A stretch of 5,962 nucleotides of DNA from an uncultured Prevotella sp. (GCA_945788545.1 CALZMK010000110.1:1-5962), one strand, 5' to 3'. Positions 1 to 5,962 are shown, numbered from the stretch's first letter. Notes: generated by a model from the letters alone, not told the origin. Program-made: numbers and translations.

Positions 1-1
1 T

Positions 2-1183
2 ATATATTATAAAAGGTGTGTAGTCTTGGTGATAATATTGCTTGTCAATATTACTATTGTCTTTGCTCAACAAAAGAAGAAGACTCAACTGCAGAAGAGG
101 GAAAACTATGAGTTTACCTTCGACTTGCCTTGCTATGTCGAGCAGTTGAAGAAGGAACTGACCTATCCTCTTGCTTGGGGAAACAGTGATGTCAATAACT
201 TTTCCGAGTGGAAATCTGTTGCCAAAGCAAAGGTGCTCGAATGTATGATGACTCCGCCGAAACAAGCTGACGGATTTAATTATCAGGTGATGGGCGAGGA
301 GAGACGTGAGGGATATATCGCAAGGAAAATCCTTTTCAATGTCAATGCCTATTCGCGTATTTCGGCATATCTTCTTATTCCTTATGGCAAAGGGCCGTTT
401 CCCGCAGTGAATATGCTTCATGATCATGGTGGACATTTGTATATTGGAAAGGAGAAAATGGTGCGCCCCTTTGATGTGGATACAGCGGTGGTAAATGATG
501 CAGATAATTGGGTTGACAAATTATATGATGGACAATATGCCGGAGATTATTTCGCCCGTAATGGTTATGTTGTGTTCTCTACAGATGCTCCAATGTGGGG
601 TGAACGCGGTAGAGAGGAGGGTGTTGACCGCAGTAAATATGACATAATATGTGGTAATATGATGATGTTGGGGCGTGATATGTCTGCCTTTATGACATAC
701 GACGATATTTCGGGAACGGATTTCCTCGCTTCTCTTCCCCAGGTTGACAAGAGTAGAATCGGTTGCATGGGTTGCTCTATGGGGGCTTATAGGGCATGGA
801 TGCTTGCTGCCTTGAGCGACAAGATTGCTGCTTCTGCCTCAATATGTTGGATGACAACAACGGATGTGCAGATGTCAGTGAAGGACAAGAAACGTGAATA
901 TGGCGGTTTTGCCAATTGTATTCCCGCTCTTCGCCAGTGGCTCGACTATCCCCACATTGCCTCGCTTGCCTGTCCCAAACCGATGCTTTTCATTAATGGG
1001 ACACGCGACCATCTATTCCCAATCGATGGTTCGTTGTCGGCATTTAATATCATGCGTGACGTATGGCGAAGTCAGAATGTGGACTCCGAACTTGAAACCG
1101 AACTTTGGGATGTTCCACATTCCTGCGGTAAGGCATTGCAGCAGAGAGTATTGGAGTTTTTTGACAAGAACTTTAAAAAGTAA
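2..1183 (+). CDS. Exported alpha/beta hydrolase, dienelactone hydrolase / acetyl-xylan-esterase-like (5' partial)
   Basis: This is a serine hydrolase of the alpha/beta fold, probably an esterase acting on acylated sugars or plant-polymer esters outside the cytoplasm. Its substrate cannot be read from the sequence. Numbering from the TTG at 26, the likely catalytic triad is Ser251 in GCSMG, Asp328 in GTRDHLFP and His365 in VPHSCG. The HDHGGH segment at 132-137 is the oxyanion-side signature common in Bacteroidota members of this group. The N-terminus is a signal peptide: a hydrophobic run, then VFA before QQKKK, a plausible signal peptidase I site. The frame is open to the window edge. The codons just upstream encode YYKR, the positive charges a signal peptide needs, whereas a start at TTG 26 would leave none. 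I therefore infer that the true start lies to the left of the window. At 385+ residues the length is normal. The C-terminus is intact (TAA at 1181-1183), followed closely by a small gene on the same strand. Confidence 0.87.
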   Translation: MYYKRCVVLVIILLVNITIVFAQQKKKTQLQKRENYEFTFDLPCYVEQLKKELTYPLAWGNSDVNNFSEWKSVAKAKVLECMMTPPKQADGFNYQVMGEERREGYIARKILFNVNAYSRISAYLLIPYGKGPFPAVNMLHDHGGHLYIGKEKMVRPFDVDTAVVNDADNWVDKLYDGQYAGDYFARNGYVVFSTDAPMWGERGREEGVDRSKYDIICGNMMMLGRDMSAFMTYDDISGTDFLASLPQVDKSRIGCMGCSMGAYRAWMLAALSDKIAASASICWMTTTDVQMSVKDKKREYGGFANCIPALRQWLDYPHIASLACPKPMLFINGTRDHLFPIDGSLSAFNIMRDVWRSQNVDSELETELWDVPHSCGKALQQRVLEFFDKNFKK

Positions 1184-1190
1184 GTGGCTT

Positions 1191-1337
1191 ATGGGACAGT
1201 TTTGGACAAAGAAAAAAGACCAAGAGGATCAGGATGAGAAACTTGCCACTCCATGGGCAGAGTTGGTAGGTCATGGGAATATGGAATGGCCATGGCCTGA
1301 TGGTTTTGACGATAACCAATCGGATGATTCAGAATAA
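1191..1337 (+). CDS. Small acidic Trp-rich hypothetical protein (48 aa)
   Basis: I do not recognise this protein. It runs from ATG at 1191 to TAA at 1335-1337 and starts 7 nt after the stop of the hydrolase, which suggests co-transcription and perhaps translational coupling. The sequence has a short basic patch (TKKK), an acidic stretch (DQEDQDE), a central part with PWAELVGHGN and then EWPWPDG, and an acidic polar tail ending DDSE. Four Trp in 48 residues and the mixed charged/aromatic make-up look like a real protein. No signal peptide or membrane segment is present, so it should be cytoplasmic. The same frame stays open further upstream inside the hydrolase gene (from about 894), but that part is a shadow reading and the ATG at 1191 is the natural start. 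It could still be a chance ORF. Conservation would decide. Confidence 0.55.
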   Translation: MGQFWTKKKDQEDQDEKLATPWAELVGHGNMEWPWPDGFDDNQSDDSE

Positions 1338-1373
1338 GATGAATGGAAAAGTGTTCGTATTTAACAAAAAATA

Positions 1374-1405
1374 TTTGGTAATATAGGGATTTTATTGTAA
1401 CTTTG
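1374..1405 (+). promoter_or_regulatory. Bacteroidota-type promoter of the helicase gene
   Basis: TTTG at 1374-1377 and TAACTTTG at 1398-1405 are separated by 20 bp. This matches the known Bacteroidota housekeeping sigma consensus (TTTG near -33 and TAnnTTTG near -7). Transcription would start around 1411-1415, giving a leader of about 25-30 nt before the TTG start codon at 1440. The leader is AT-rich with no Shine-Dalgarno sequence, as is usual in this phylum. Confidence 0.82.
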
Positions 1406-1412
1406 CACCCGA

Positions 1413-1426
1413 AAATTACGTAATTT
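1413..1426. promoter_or_regulatory. Perfect 14-bp palindrome at the predicted transcription start
   Basis: AAATTACGTAATTT is perfectly self-complementary (7+7 bp, no spacer). It lies 8-21 bp after the TAACTTTG box, at or just after the expected start of the helicase mRNA. It could be an operator for a dimeric regulator, or it may be a chance feature of AT-rich leader DNA. With no loop it cannot make a useful RNA hairpin. Confidence 0.35.
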
Positions 1427-1439
1427 ATATTTTATTTCA

Positions 1440-3308
1440 TTGAAAACATTTGAAGAATTGGGCGTCAGCGAAGAGATTCGCCGCGCTATCACGGAATTGG
1501 GCTTTGAGAGTCCGATGCCCGTACAGGAGGAAGTCATTCCCTATTTGCTTGGAAGTAACAACGATGTAATCGCACTGGCACAAACCGGTACGGGTAAGAC
1601 TGCCGCATTCGGTATTCCCGTATTGCAGCGTCTCGACCCGTCAAGTCGTGACACTCAGGCTCTTATCCTCAGTCCCACCCGCGAACTCTGTCTGCAGATT
1701 GCCGACGACCTGAAGGATTTCTCCAAGTATATGAATGGCATAAACATTGTTGCCGTTTATGGAGGAACATCCATCGAAAACCAGATCCGTGCCTTGCGCC
1801 ATGGGGCACAGGTGATTGTTGCCACCCCGGGACGACTCATCGACCTTATGAACCGTGGCAAGGCAAATCTTGAAAAGGTATATAACGTGGTGCTCGATGA
1901 GGCCGACGAGATGCTCAATATGGGCTTCACTGAAAGTATCAACGAGATATTCGAGGGCGTGCCCAAGGACCGCAATACACTGCTCTTCTCGGCAACTATG
2001 AGTCGCGAGATTGAGCGTATAGCCAAGAGCTACTTGTGCGAATACAAGGAAATTGTGGTGGGAAGTCGTAATGAGGGAGCTGAGAATGTAAACCATATCT
2101 ATTACATGGTACATGCTAAGGACAAGTATCTTGCCCTAAAGCGAATTGTGGATTTTAACCCTAAAATATTTGGAATTATCTTCTGCCGCACTAAACTCGA
2201 GACTCAGGAGATTGCCGACAAACTGATTCACGATGGATATAATGCCGAGAGTCTGCATGGCGATCTCAGTCAGCAGCAGCGCGACCTTACTATGCAGAAG
2301 TTCCGCCAGCACCTCACCCAACTCCTCGTTGCAACAGATGTGGCTGCCCGAGGACTTGACGTAGATGACCTTACTCACGTTATCAACTATGGTCTCCCCG
2401 ACGATATCGAGAGCTATACCCACCGCAGTGGTCGTACTGGTCGTGCAGGCAAGAAGGGAACATCTATTTCCATCATGCACATTCGCGAGAAGCACAAGAT
2501 GCGTGCCATCGAGAAGGAGATAGGAAAGAGTTTTGTTGAGGGGGCTATCCCATCTGCCAAGGAGATTTGCAAAAAGCAGCTCTATAAGGTGATGGACCAG
2601 ATTGTGAAGACTGATGTCAACGACGAGGAAATCGATCCCTTCATGTCCGACATCAACCGCTACTTCGAGTTTATGGACAAGGAAGACCTGATTAAGAAGA
2701 TTGTGAGCATGGAGTTCGGCAAATTCCTTGCCTATTATGCCGATGCACCCGAGATTGAAGCCCCCTCTAAATCTCCCCGGGGGGAGACTTCTGATAAACG
2801 CAGAGGTAAGGGCGATCGTGGTGAGCGCAGCAACACTCCCCCTCGGGGGAGACGGAGGGGGGCTGAGGCTGGTTTTCGCCGCCTATTCATCAACCTTGGC
2901 AAGGATGACGGTTTCTATCCTGGCGAGGTGATGCAATATATCAATAAGCATGTTGAGGGTAGGCAGGCTGTTGGACATATCGACCTTTTGAAGAAGTTCT
3001 CATACATAGAAGTGCCGGAGAAAGACGCTCAGAAAGTGATGCGTGCCCTCGATGGAACAGTGTATAAAGGTCGTGAGGTGAGATGCAATGATGCCGACGA
3101 GAAAGGACATGGCAGAAAGAATGTTGAAAAGACCCCAACAGCAAAGAAAGCTCATACTCCGAAGAAATCAAAGAAGCACATGGATATGCCAGCAGAGACT
3201 GGTGATTGGCGCCAGTTCTTCAAGAACGGCAATAATGATTTCAAGGGCGAGGAACCCGATTTCAGTGAGGAAGGTTGGGCAATGAGAAAACCACGAAAGA
3301 AGAAATAA
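1440..3308 (+). CDS. DEAD-box ATP-dependent RNA helicase with C-terminal DbpA RNA-binding domain
   Basis: This enzyme unwinds or remodels RNA using ATP, most likely in ribosome assembly, mRNA turnover or cold adaptation (CsdA/DeaD-like). All core motifs are intact: Q motif FESPMPVQ (22-29), motif I AQTGTGKT (47-54), Ia PTREL (79-83), Ib TPGR (129-132), II DEAD (153-156), III SAT (184-186), IV around IIFCRT (~247), V ATDVAARGLD (298 on) and VI HRSGRTGR (328-335). A helical connector follows to about 440, then a basic linker (441-475). A DbpA-type RNA-recognition domain runs from FRRLFINLGK to about 553 (479-553), and the tail is Lys-rich, ending RKPRKKK. The start is TTG: no in-frame ATG or GTG lies between the promoter and it, and MKTFEELGVS is the usual N-terminus in Bacteroidales homologues. 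The length of 622 aa is ordinary. The gene has its own promoter, and its stop codon lies inside the terminator stem. The linker is encoded by a palindromic repeat, described separately. It may be annotated deaD, but I cannot tell which paralogue it is. Confidence 0.95.
   Translation: MKTFEELGVSEEIRRAITELGFESPMPVQEEVIPYLLGSNNDVIALAQTGTGKTAAFGIPVLQRLDPSSRDTQALILSPTRELCLQIADDLKDFSKYMNGINIVAVYGGTSIENQIRALRHGAQVIVATPGRLIDLMNRGKANLEKVYNVVLDEADEMLNMGFTESINEIFEGVPKDRNTLLFSATMSREIERIAKSYLCEYKEIVVGSRNEGAENVNHIYYMVHAKDKYLALKRIVDFNPKIFGIIFCRTKLETQEIADKLIHDGYNAESLHGDLSQQQRDLTMQKFRQHLTQLLVATDVAARGLDVDDLTHVINYGLPDDIESYTHRSGRTGRAGKKGTSISIMHIREKHKMRAIEKEIGKSFVEGAIPSAKEICKKQLYKVMDQIVKTDVNDEEIDPFMSDINRYFEFMDKEDLIKKIVSMEFGKFLAYYADAPEIEAPSKSPRGETSDKRRGKGDRGERSNTPPRGRRRGAEAGFRRLFINLGKDDGFYPGEVMQYINKHVEGRQAVGHIDLLKKFSYIEVPEKDAQKVMRALDGTVYKGREVRCNDADEKGHGRKNVEKTPTAKKAHTPKKSKKHMDMPAETGDWRQFFKNGNNDFKGEEPDFSEEGWAMRKPRKKK
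2758..2864. repeat. In-frame GC-rich double palindromic repeat element inside the helicase gene
   Basis: Two related units lie in opposite orientation about 41 bp apart: 2758-2790 (begins AAGCCCCCTCT, ends GGAGACTT) and 2832-2864 (begins AACACTCCCCC, ends GGGGGGCT). The reverse complement of the second aligns with the first with a few mismatches and small gaps. Each unit also has its own hairpin: TCTCCCC/GGGGAGA (2772-2778, 2781-2787) and CTCCCCC/GGGGGAG (2836-2842, 2845-2851), both with 2-nt loops. The base composition differs sharply from the surrounding gene. The segment is read in frame as residues 441-475, a linker rich in Arg, Gly, Ser and Pro (SPRGE, RRGKGDRG, PPRGRRRG). The layout resembles REP/BIME doublets or the palindromic elements found within Rickettsia genes. 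That it is mobile or dispersed is inference. Confidence 0.65.
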
Positions 3309-3344
3309 ATAAAGGCAGTCATTACTTGACTGCCTTTATTTATT
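3304..3344. terminator. Strong bidirectional intrinsic terminator between convergent genes
   Basis: A perfect 18-bp inverted repeat (3304-3321 with 3327-3344) surrounds a 5-nt loop TTACT. The GC core is GGCAGTCA/TGACTGCC, and the outer part is A/T only, giving a U-rich 3' arm (TTTATTTATT) when read from either strand. The helicase stop codon (3306-3308) lies in the left arm. The opposing GH2 gene would be terminated by the same structure about 160 nt after its stop. Confidence 0.9.
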
Positions 3345-3379
3345 ATAGACTTTGATGATAATCGCATTCACTCTGTCTT

Positions 3380-3450
3380 CTGTAGGGTCTTACCTCGTGT
3401 AAGACCGAATCCATACGACGGGCGGTCTTACACGAGGTAAGACCCTACAG
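3380..3450. repeat. Perfect 28-bp inverted repeat with nested palindromes
   Basis: The arms 3380-3407 and 3423-3450 are exact reverse complements around a 15-nt spacer (3408-3422). Each arm also contains an inner 8-bp inverted repeat, GGTCTTAC and GTAAGACC, five bases apart (3386-3393 with 3399-3406 in the left arm). The DNA or RNA can therefore fold either as one long hairpin or as two shorter ones side by side. Neither strand has a following T-run, so it is not an ordinary terminator. A non-coding repeat such as a MITE or REP-like doublet is the best guess. No obvious target-site duplication flanks it. Confidence 0.8.
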
Positions 3451-3477
3451 CGGACGTTATCGCGGACATTATCGCGG
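3451..3477. repeat. 12-bp tandem repeat next to the inverted repeat
   Basis: CGGACGTTATCG (3451-3462) is followed directly by CGGACATTATCG (3463-3474), one mismatch in 12, and then CGG of a third partial unit. It abuts the right arm of the 28-bp inverted repeat, so the two may belong to one repeat element. Confidence 0.65.
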
Positions 3478-3484
3478 TAGCAAC

Positions 3485-3508
3485 TTCTTCATTCTTCACT
3501 CTTCATTC
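3485..3508. repeat. 7-bp tandem repeat overlapping the end of the GH2 gene
   Basis: TTCTTCA (3485-3491), TTCTTCA (3492-3498) and CTCTTCA (3499-3505) run head to tail, followed by TTC. On the minus strand this is a purine-rich GAAGAATGAAG-type tract. The stop codon of the GH2 gene (TGA, complement of 3503-3505) falls inside the first minus-strand unit, and its last Glu codon abuts it. Confidence 0.7.
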
Positions 3509-5962
3509 ATAAGATATGTTTCGCAGTTCGCTCACATTACTTTCCTGAGCCTTTTCGGTGAAGAAACGACCGAAGTCATCGGGTAGGAGAGTGGTGGCGG
3601 GCTTGAAATCCTCGCTTTGCATATATTCGAGAATGCTTCTTAACAGATGACGTGACTCTGGATATTGCTGTGTCTCGGTCAAGTCGCTCATGCACACGAA
3701 CACTCGTCCCTTACCTACGTTTGTCTCAAAGAATAAGGCAAGGCGATGGTTGCGCTCAACATTGTCGATCACCTGCACCAATGGACGATAACCTTCTGGC
3801 ATTTTGTCCATCACCAACGGGCGTGACTCATGCACAATGGATGCCCACTGCCAGTTGGTGTGCTTGTCTGTAGGGAATAACCTAAACAAAGGATGGTCCA
3901 TCTCGTTGACAAGCAAACCGAGTGTGCCGGGAGAAACGGGTTTCTTGTTGTTTTCGGAAATTGTCTTGAACATACGGTAGTTCCAGTAGTCTGTCTGCAC
4001 CAAGCCACCTACGGTTTGGTCGGCATACATTCCCTTCTTTGGCATGAGTAACACCTTGGCTCCATTCTTCAACTTCTTCATTACGCTTTCGTCAAGAGTG
4101 TCGGCAATGACAATTCCCTTTGAGAGTGTCCCCAACTGCTTGTCCATGTCATAGTCGGGATATATCCACAAGGTGTAGTCATTATGATAAGGTGTATCGA
4201 CGATAGACAATGCCAACTTCACCTTTTCTGCCTTTCTCGTCTTGCCAAGGCGTGCCACTACTGAGTCGCATGACACGTCTAAAACTCCGGCTTTCACATT
4301 GCCGAGCTTTATACTGTCTTGTGCCAAAACGATGTTTTTATCACTCAAAAACACCCATTTCATCGTTCTTCCTTCGAGAATGGAGTCGGATGCAGCATAA
4401 TTTGCGATAATGCACTTCCATGTGATGGTGTCGCCCTCGCTATATGTGAGTCGAGGCAGTTCGGCCATTGGCACCACCTTGTCACACCACTGTCTCCATC
4501 TCTTGGCATCCACAATCTCCTTACTGTCCATAAATGCGTCGAGAATACCTACGTATGCCGACCCTTGTCCTGGATAGTCTTGAATGTCGAGCAGTTGGAA
4601 TCCTGCCATGTTCCTTGTCCTAAGGTCCATCTCGATGTCGGCTTTATACAGTTCTGCCGACCATTTGCCTGAGGCCTCATGGAAATCCTTTGCCTGTGAC
4701 AACATACCGGCATCCTTTAGTCGTTGACGGAATATTCTCATGTTGTCAGGTCGCAACACACCGCGATATTTCTCAATCTCATTATAGTCGGGATAGGTTT
4801 GGAATTGTCCCGTCTCATGACTGATAATAGGCACCTTGCTTCCGGCAATCGCCTTTTCGAAATTAGTGGTAGTGTTGGGATATTCGTGATTGATGAGTCC
4901 TCCGTCGAATGCGTCGCAGAATGAGAAGGAACCACGCACGTGGGTGTTATACTCTCCCCATGCCTCACCGCCAATGCGACAAGTGGTAAAATAGTCCATT
5001 CCATCGAGTACTCCCTTATATCCGAGATACATGTTAGAGCCAAAGGTATAGAGACGTCGTGTAGCGTCACCGTCACCCGACTTTTCGCAATTTCCGTCTA
5101 TTTTCCGGAAGTCGTTGACGTAGTCCGCCATCAGTTCCGTACTGCCCCATAGTTCATTGCCAAGACCCATCATCACGAATGACGGATGATTGCCGTATGT
5201 CTCGATTATCTTTCTTCCCTCGTCTCTCAGATAGGATGTGAGCCATTCGTCTTTCTCGTCAAAGCCTCCCCATATCGGGAGTTCGGGTTGGAGATAGATG
5301 CCGAGATTGTCGGCAGCTTCGAAGCAAGCCTCAGGTGGGCACCATGAGTGGAAACGCACATGATTGATGCCATATTGCTTGCATGTCTTGAGATAATTAT
5401 ACCACTCGTCATAACCCATAGCAACGTGTCCTGTCAAGGGCCATACGCAGGCATCGTGCTTTCCGCGCAGGAATGTCTTGCGTCCGTTTACGGTGAAATG
5501 ATTTCCCTCTGCCTTGAAGTCGCAAAGGGCGAAGGTGGTGGTCATCTCGTCCGACTTGCCCTTACATTCCACTCTCACCTTCACCTTGTTTAGGTGTTGT
5601 GGTGTATGTTCGCTCCATTTTTTCGCGTTTTCACCGAGGTTGTACGTGTAAAAGAGCGTAGTCGTACCGTCTTCGTTAATGGTTCGCTGACTAATACCAC
5701 TGCGTGTAATGTCAATCTCTTTGCCTTTCTTCTGTTTGTCACTGAAGGAAATCTTTACTTTATATTTTTGCTTGGGATTGCCCTCGAGCCTTATCTCAAT
5801 GTTCACCTTGTTTTTTGATGCGATTGGAGATGTGCGGATGCTCTTTATTGTGACAGGCGATTCCTTGGCTTCGAGATACATCTTCCCGATGACACCGTTC
5901 CAATTGGTTTGGGTGTCCTCGGTGTATGCGTGCGATGAACCGAGCAGTTGCTTTGGCACACT
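3503..5962 (-). CDS. Glycoside hydrolase family 2 protein, beta-galactosidase/glucuronidase-like (5' partial)
   Basis: This is a retaining exo-glycosidase of the GH2 type that probably removes a terminal sugar from a plant or host glycan in the periplasm. The exact sugar is not readable from the sequence. Numbering from the GTG at 5959, the visible order is: the end of the N-terminal sugar-binding jelly roll (to about 30, with TEDTQTNWNG), an immunoglobulin-like domain (~31-145), a TIM barrel (~150-490), another beta-sandwich region (~500-620), and a C-terminal domain (~625-800) resembling the glutamine-amidotransferase-like fold of many Bacteroides GH2 proteins (GKGRVFVCMSDL). The likely acid/base is Glu269 in GNELWG and the likely nucleophile Glu382 in HETGQF. 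Both are intact, with normal barrel context such as FHSWCPPEA. The frame is open to the right edge and the sugar-binding domain and signal peptide are missing, so GTG 5959 is not the start. The gene is convergent with the helicase and shares its terminator. The residue positions of the domain borders are estimates. Confidence 0.9.
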   Translation of the reverse strand, partial: SVPKQLLGSSHAYTEDTQTNWNGVIGKMYLEAKESPVTIKSIRTSPIASKNKVNIEIRLEGNPKQKYKVKISFSDKQKKGKEIDITRSGISQRTINEDGTTTLFYTYNLGENAKKWSEHTPQHLNKVKVRVECKGKSDEMTTTFALCDFKAEGNHFTVNGRKTFLRGKHDACVWPLTGHVAMGYDEWYNYLKTCKQYGINHVRFHSWCPPEACFEAADNLGIYLQPELPIWGGFDEKDEWLTSYLRDEGRKIIETYGNHPSFVMMGLGNELWGSTELMADYVNDFRKIDGNCEKSGDGDATRRLYTFGSNMYLGYKGVLDGMDYFTTCRIGGEAWGEYNTHVRGSFSFCDAFDGGLINHEYPNTTTNFEKAIAGSKVPIISHETGQFQTYPDYNEIEKYRGVLRPDNMRIFRQRLKDAGMLSQAKDFHEASGKWSAELYKADIEMDLRTRNMAGFQLLDIQDYPGQGSAYVGILDAFMDSKEIVDAKRWRQWCDKVVPMAELPRLTYSEGDTITWKCIIANYAASDSILEGRTMKWVFLSDKNIVLAQDSIKLGNVKAGVLDVSCDSVVARLGKTRKAEKVKLALSIVDTPYHNDYTLWIYPDYDMDKQLGTLSKGIVIADTLDESVMKKLKNGAKVLLMPKKGMYADQTVGGLVQTDYWNYRMFKTISENNKKPVSPGTLGLLVNEMDHPLFRLFPTDKHTNWQWASIVHESRPLVMDKMPEGYRPLVQVIDNVERNHRLALFFETNVGKGRVFVCMSDLTETQQYPESRHLLRSILEYMQSEDFKPATTLLPDDFGRFFTEKAQESNVSELRNISYE

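Noticed and set aside
894..1190. N-terminal two thirds of a 147-codon plus-strand reading frame overlapping the hydrolase gene
   Set aside because: It lies in another frame of the hydrolase coding sequence and its translation does not look like a real protein. Only the part from ATG 1191 is credible.
1339..1386. 15-codon frame MNGKVFVFNKKYLVI before the helicase
   Set aside because: It overlaps the -33 element of the helicase promoter and ends before the predicted transcript starts, so it would not be a leader peptide of that mRNA.
1641..2495. Antisense reading frames of 89-157 codons opposite the helicase
   Set aside because: They are mirror readings of the strongly conserved helicase gene, with no promoter and no recognisable domain.
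3380..3450. 28-bp inverted repeat as an intrinsic terminator
   Set aside because: No T-run follows on either strand, and a canonical terminator is already present at 3304-3344.
3380..3477. CRISPR array or tRNA-like structure
   Set aside because: There is only one inverted pair and short tandem units, without regularly spaced direct repeats and unique spacers, and there is no tRNA anticodon arm or T-loop sequence.
3652..5818. Plus-strand and alternate minus-strand reading frames of 65-117 codons across the GH2 gene
   Set aside because: All overlap the GH2 coding sequence fully and translate to low-complexity or Cys/His-rich nonsense. They are shadows of the real frame.
2..5962. A single polysaccharide-utilisation operon containing both the esterase-like and the GH2 genes
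   Set aside because: The two genes are on opposite strands, with a housekeeping helicase and a bidirectional terminator between them. No SusC/SusD or sensor gene is in view.

Overview
The window looks like a chromosomal segment from a Bacteroidales bacterium, most probably Prevotella or a close relative. Four things point there. The helicase promoter has the Bacteroidota form (TTTG, 20 bp, TAnnTTTG). No gene has a Shine-Dalgarno site. The DEAD-box/DbpA-domain helicase begins with the residues usual in that group. The two flanking genes encode carbohydrate-related enzymes typical of polysaccharide-degrading gut or oral Bacteroidota. The genus is an inference from family resemblance.

Layout, left to right. 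(1) From the left edge to 1183 (+): an exported alpha/beta hydrolase of the dienelactone-hydrolase/acetyl-xylan-esterase-like type, with its first residues cut off by the window. (2) 1191-1337 (+): a 48-residue acidic, Trp-rich small protein 7 nt behind it, probably co-transcribed. (3) 1374-1439: a promoter and short AT-rich leader containing a perfect 14-bp palindrome. (4) 1440-3308 (+): a 622-residue DEAD-box RNA helicase with a C-terminal DbpA-type RNA-binding domain, starting at TTG. Its linker is encoded by an in-frame, GC-rich, doubly palindromic repeat element. (5) 3304-3505: a convergent intergenic region packed with structure: a strong bidirectional terminator, a perfect 28-bp inverted repeat with nested palindromes, a 12-bp tandem repeat, and a 7-bp tandem repeat that supplies the next gene's stop codon. 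(6) 3503 to the right edge (-): a large glycoside hydrolase family 2 enzyme lacking its N-terminal part because of the window edge.

The secreted esterase-like enzyme and the GH2 enzyme would both suit extracellular or periplasmic glycan breakdown. They are separated by a housekeeping helicase and point in opposite directions, so they are not one operon. No SusC/SusD pair is visible.

I see no convincing new multi-gene system. The most unusual material is the repeats: the palindromic element living inside the helicase coding sequence, and the layered repeats between the convergent genes. No tRNA, rRNA, CRISPR array, transposase or phage gene was recognised.
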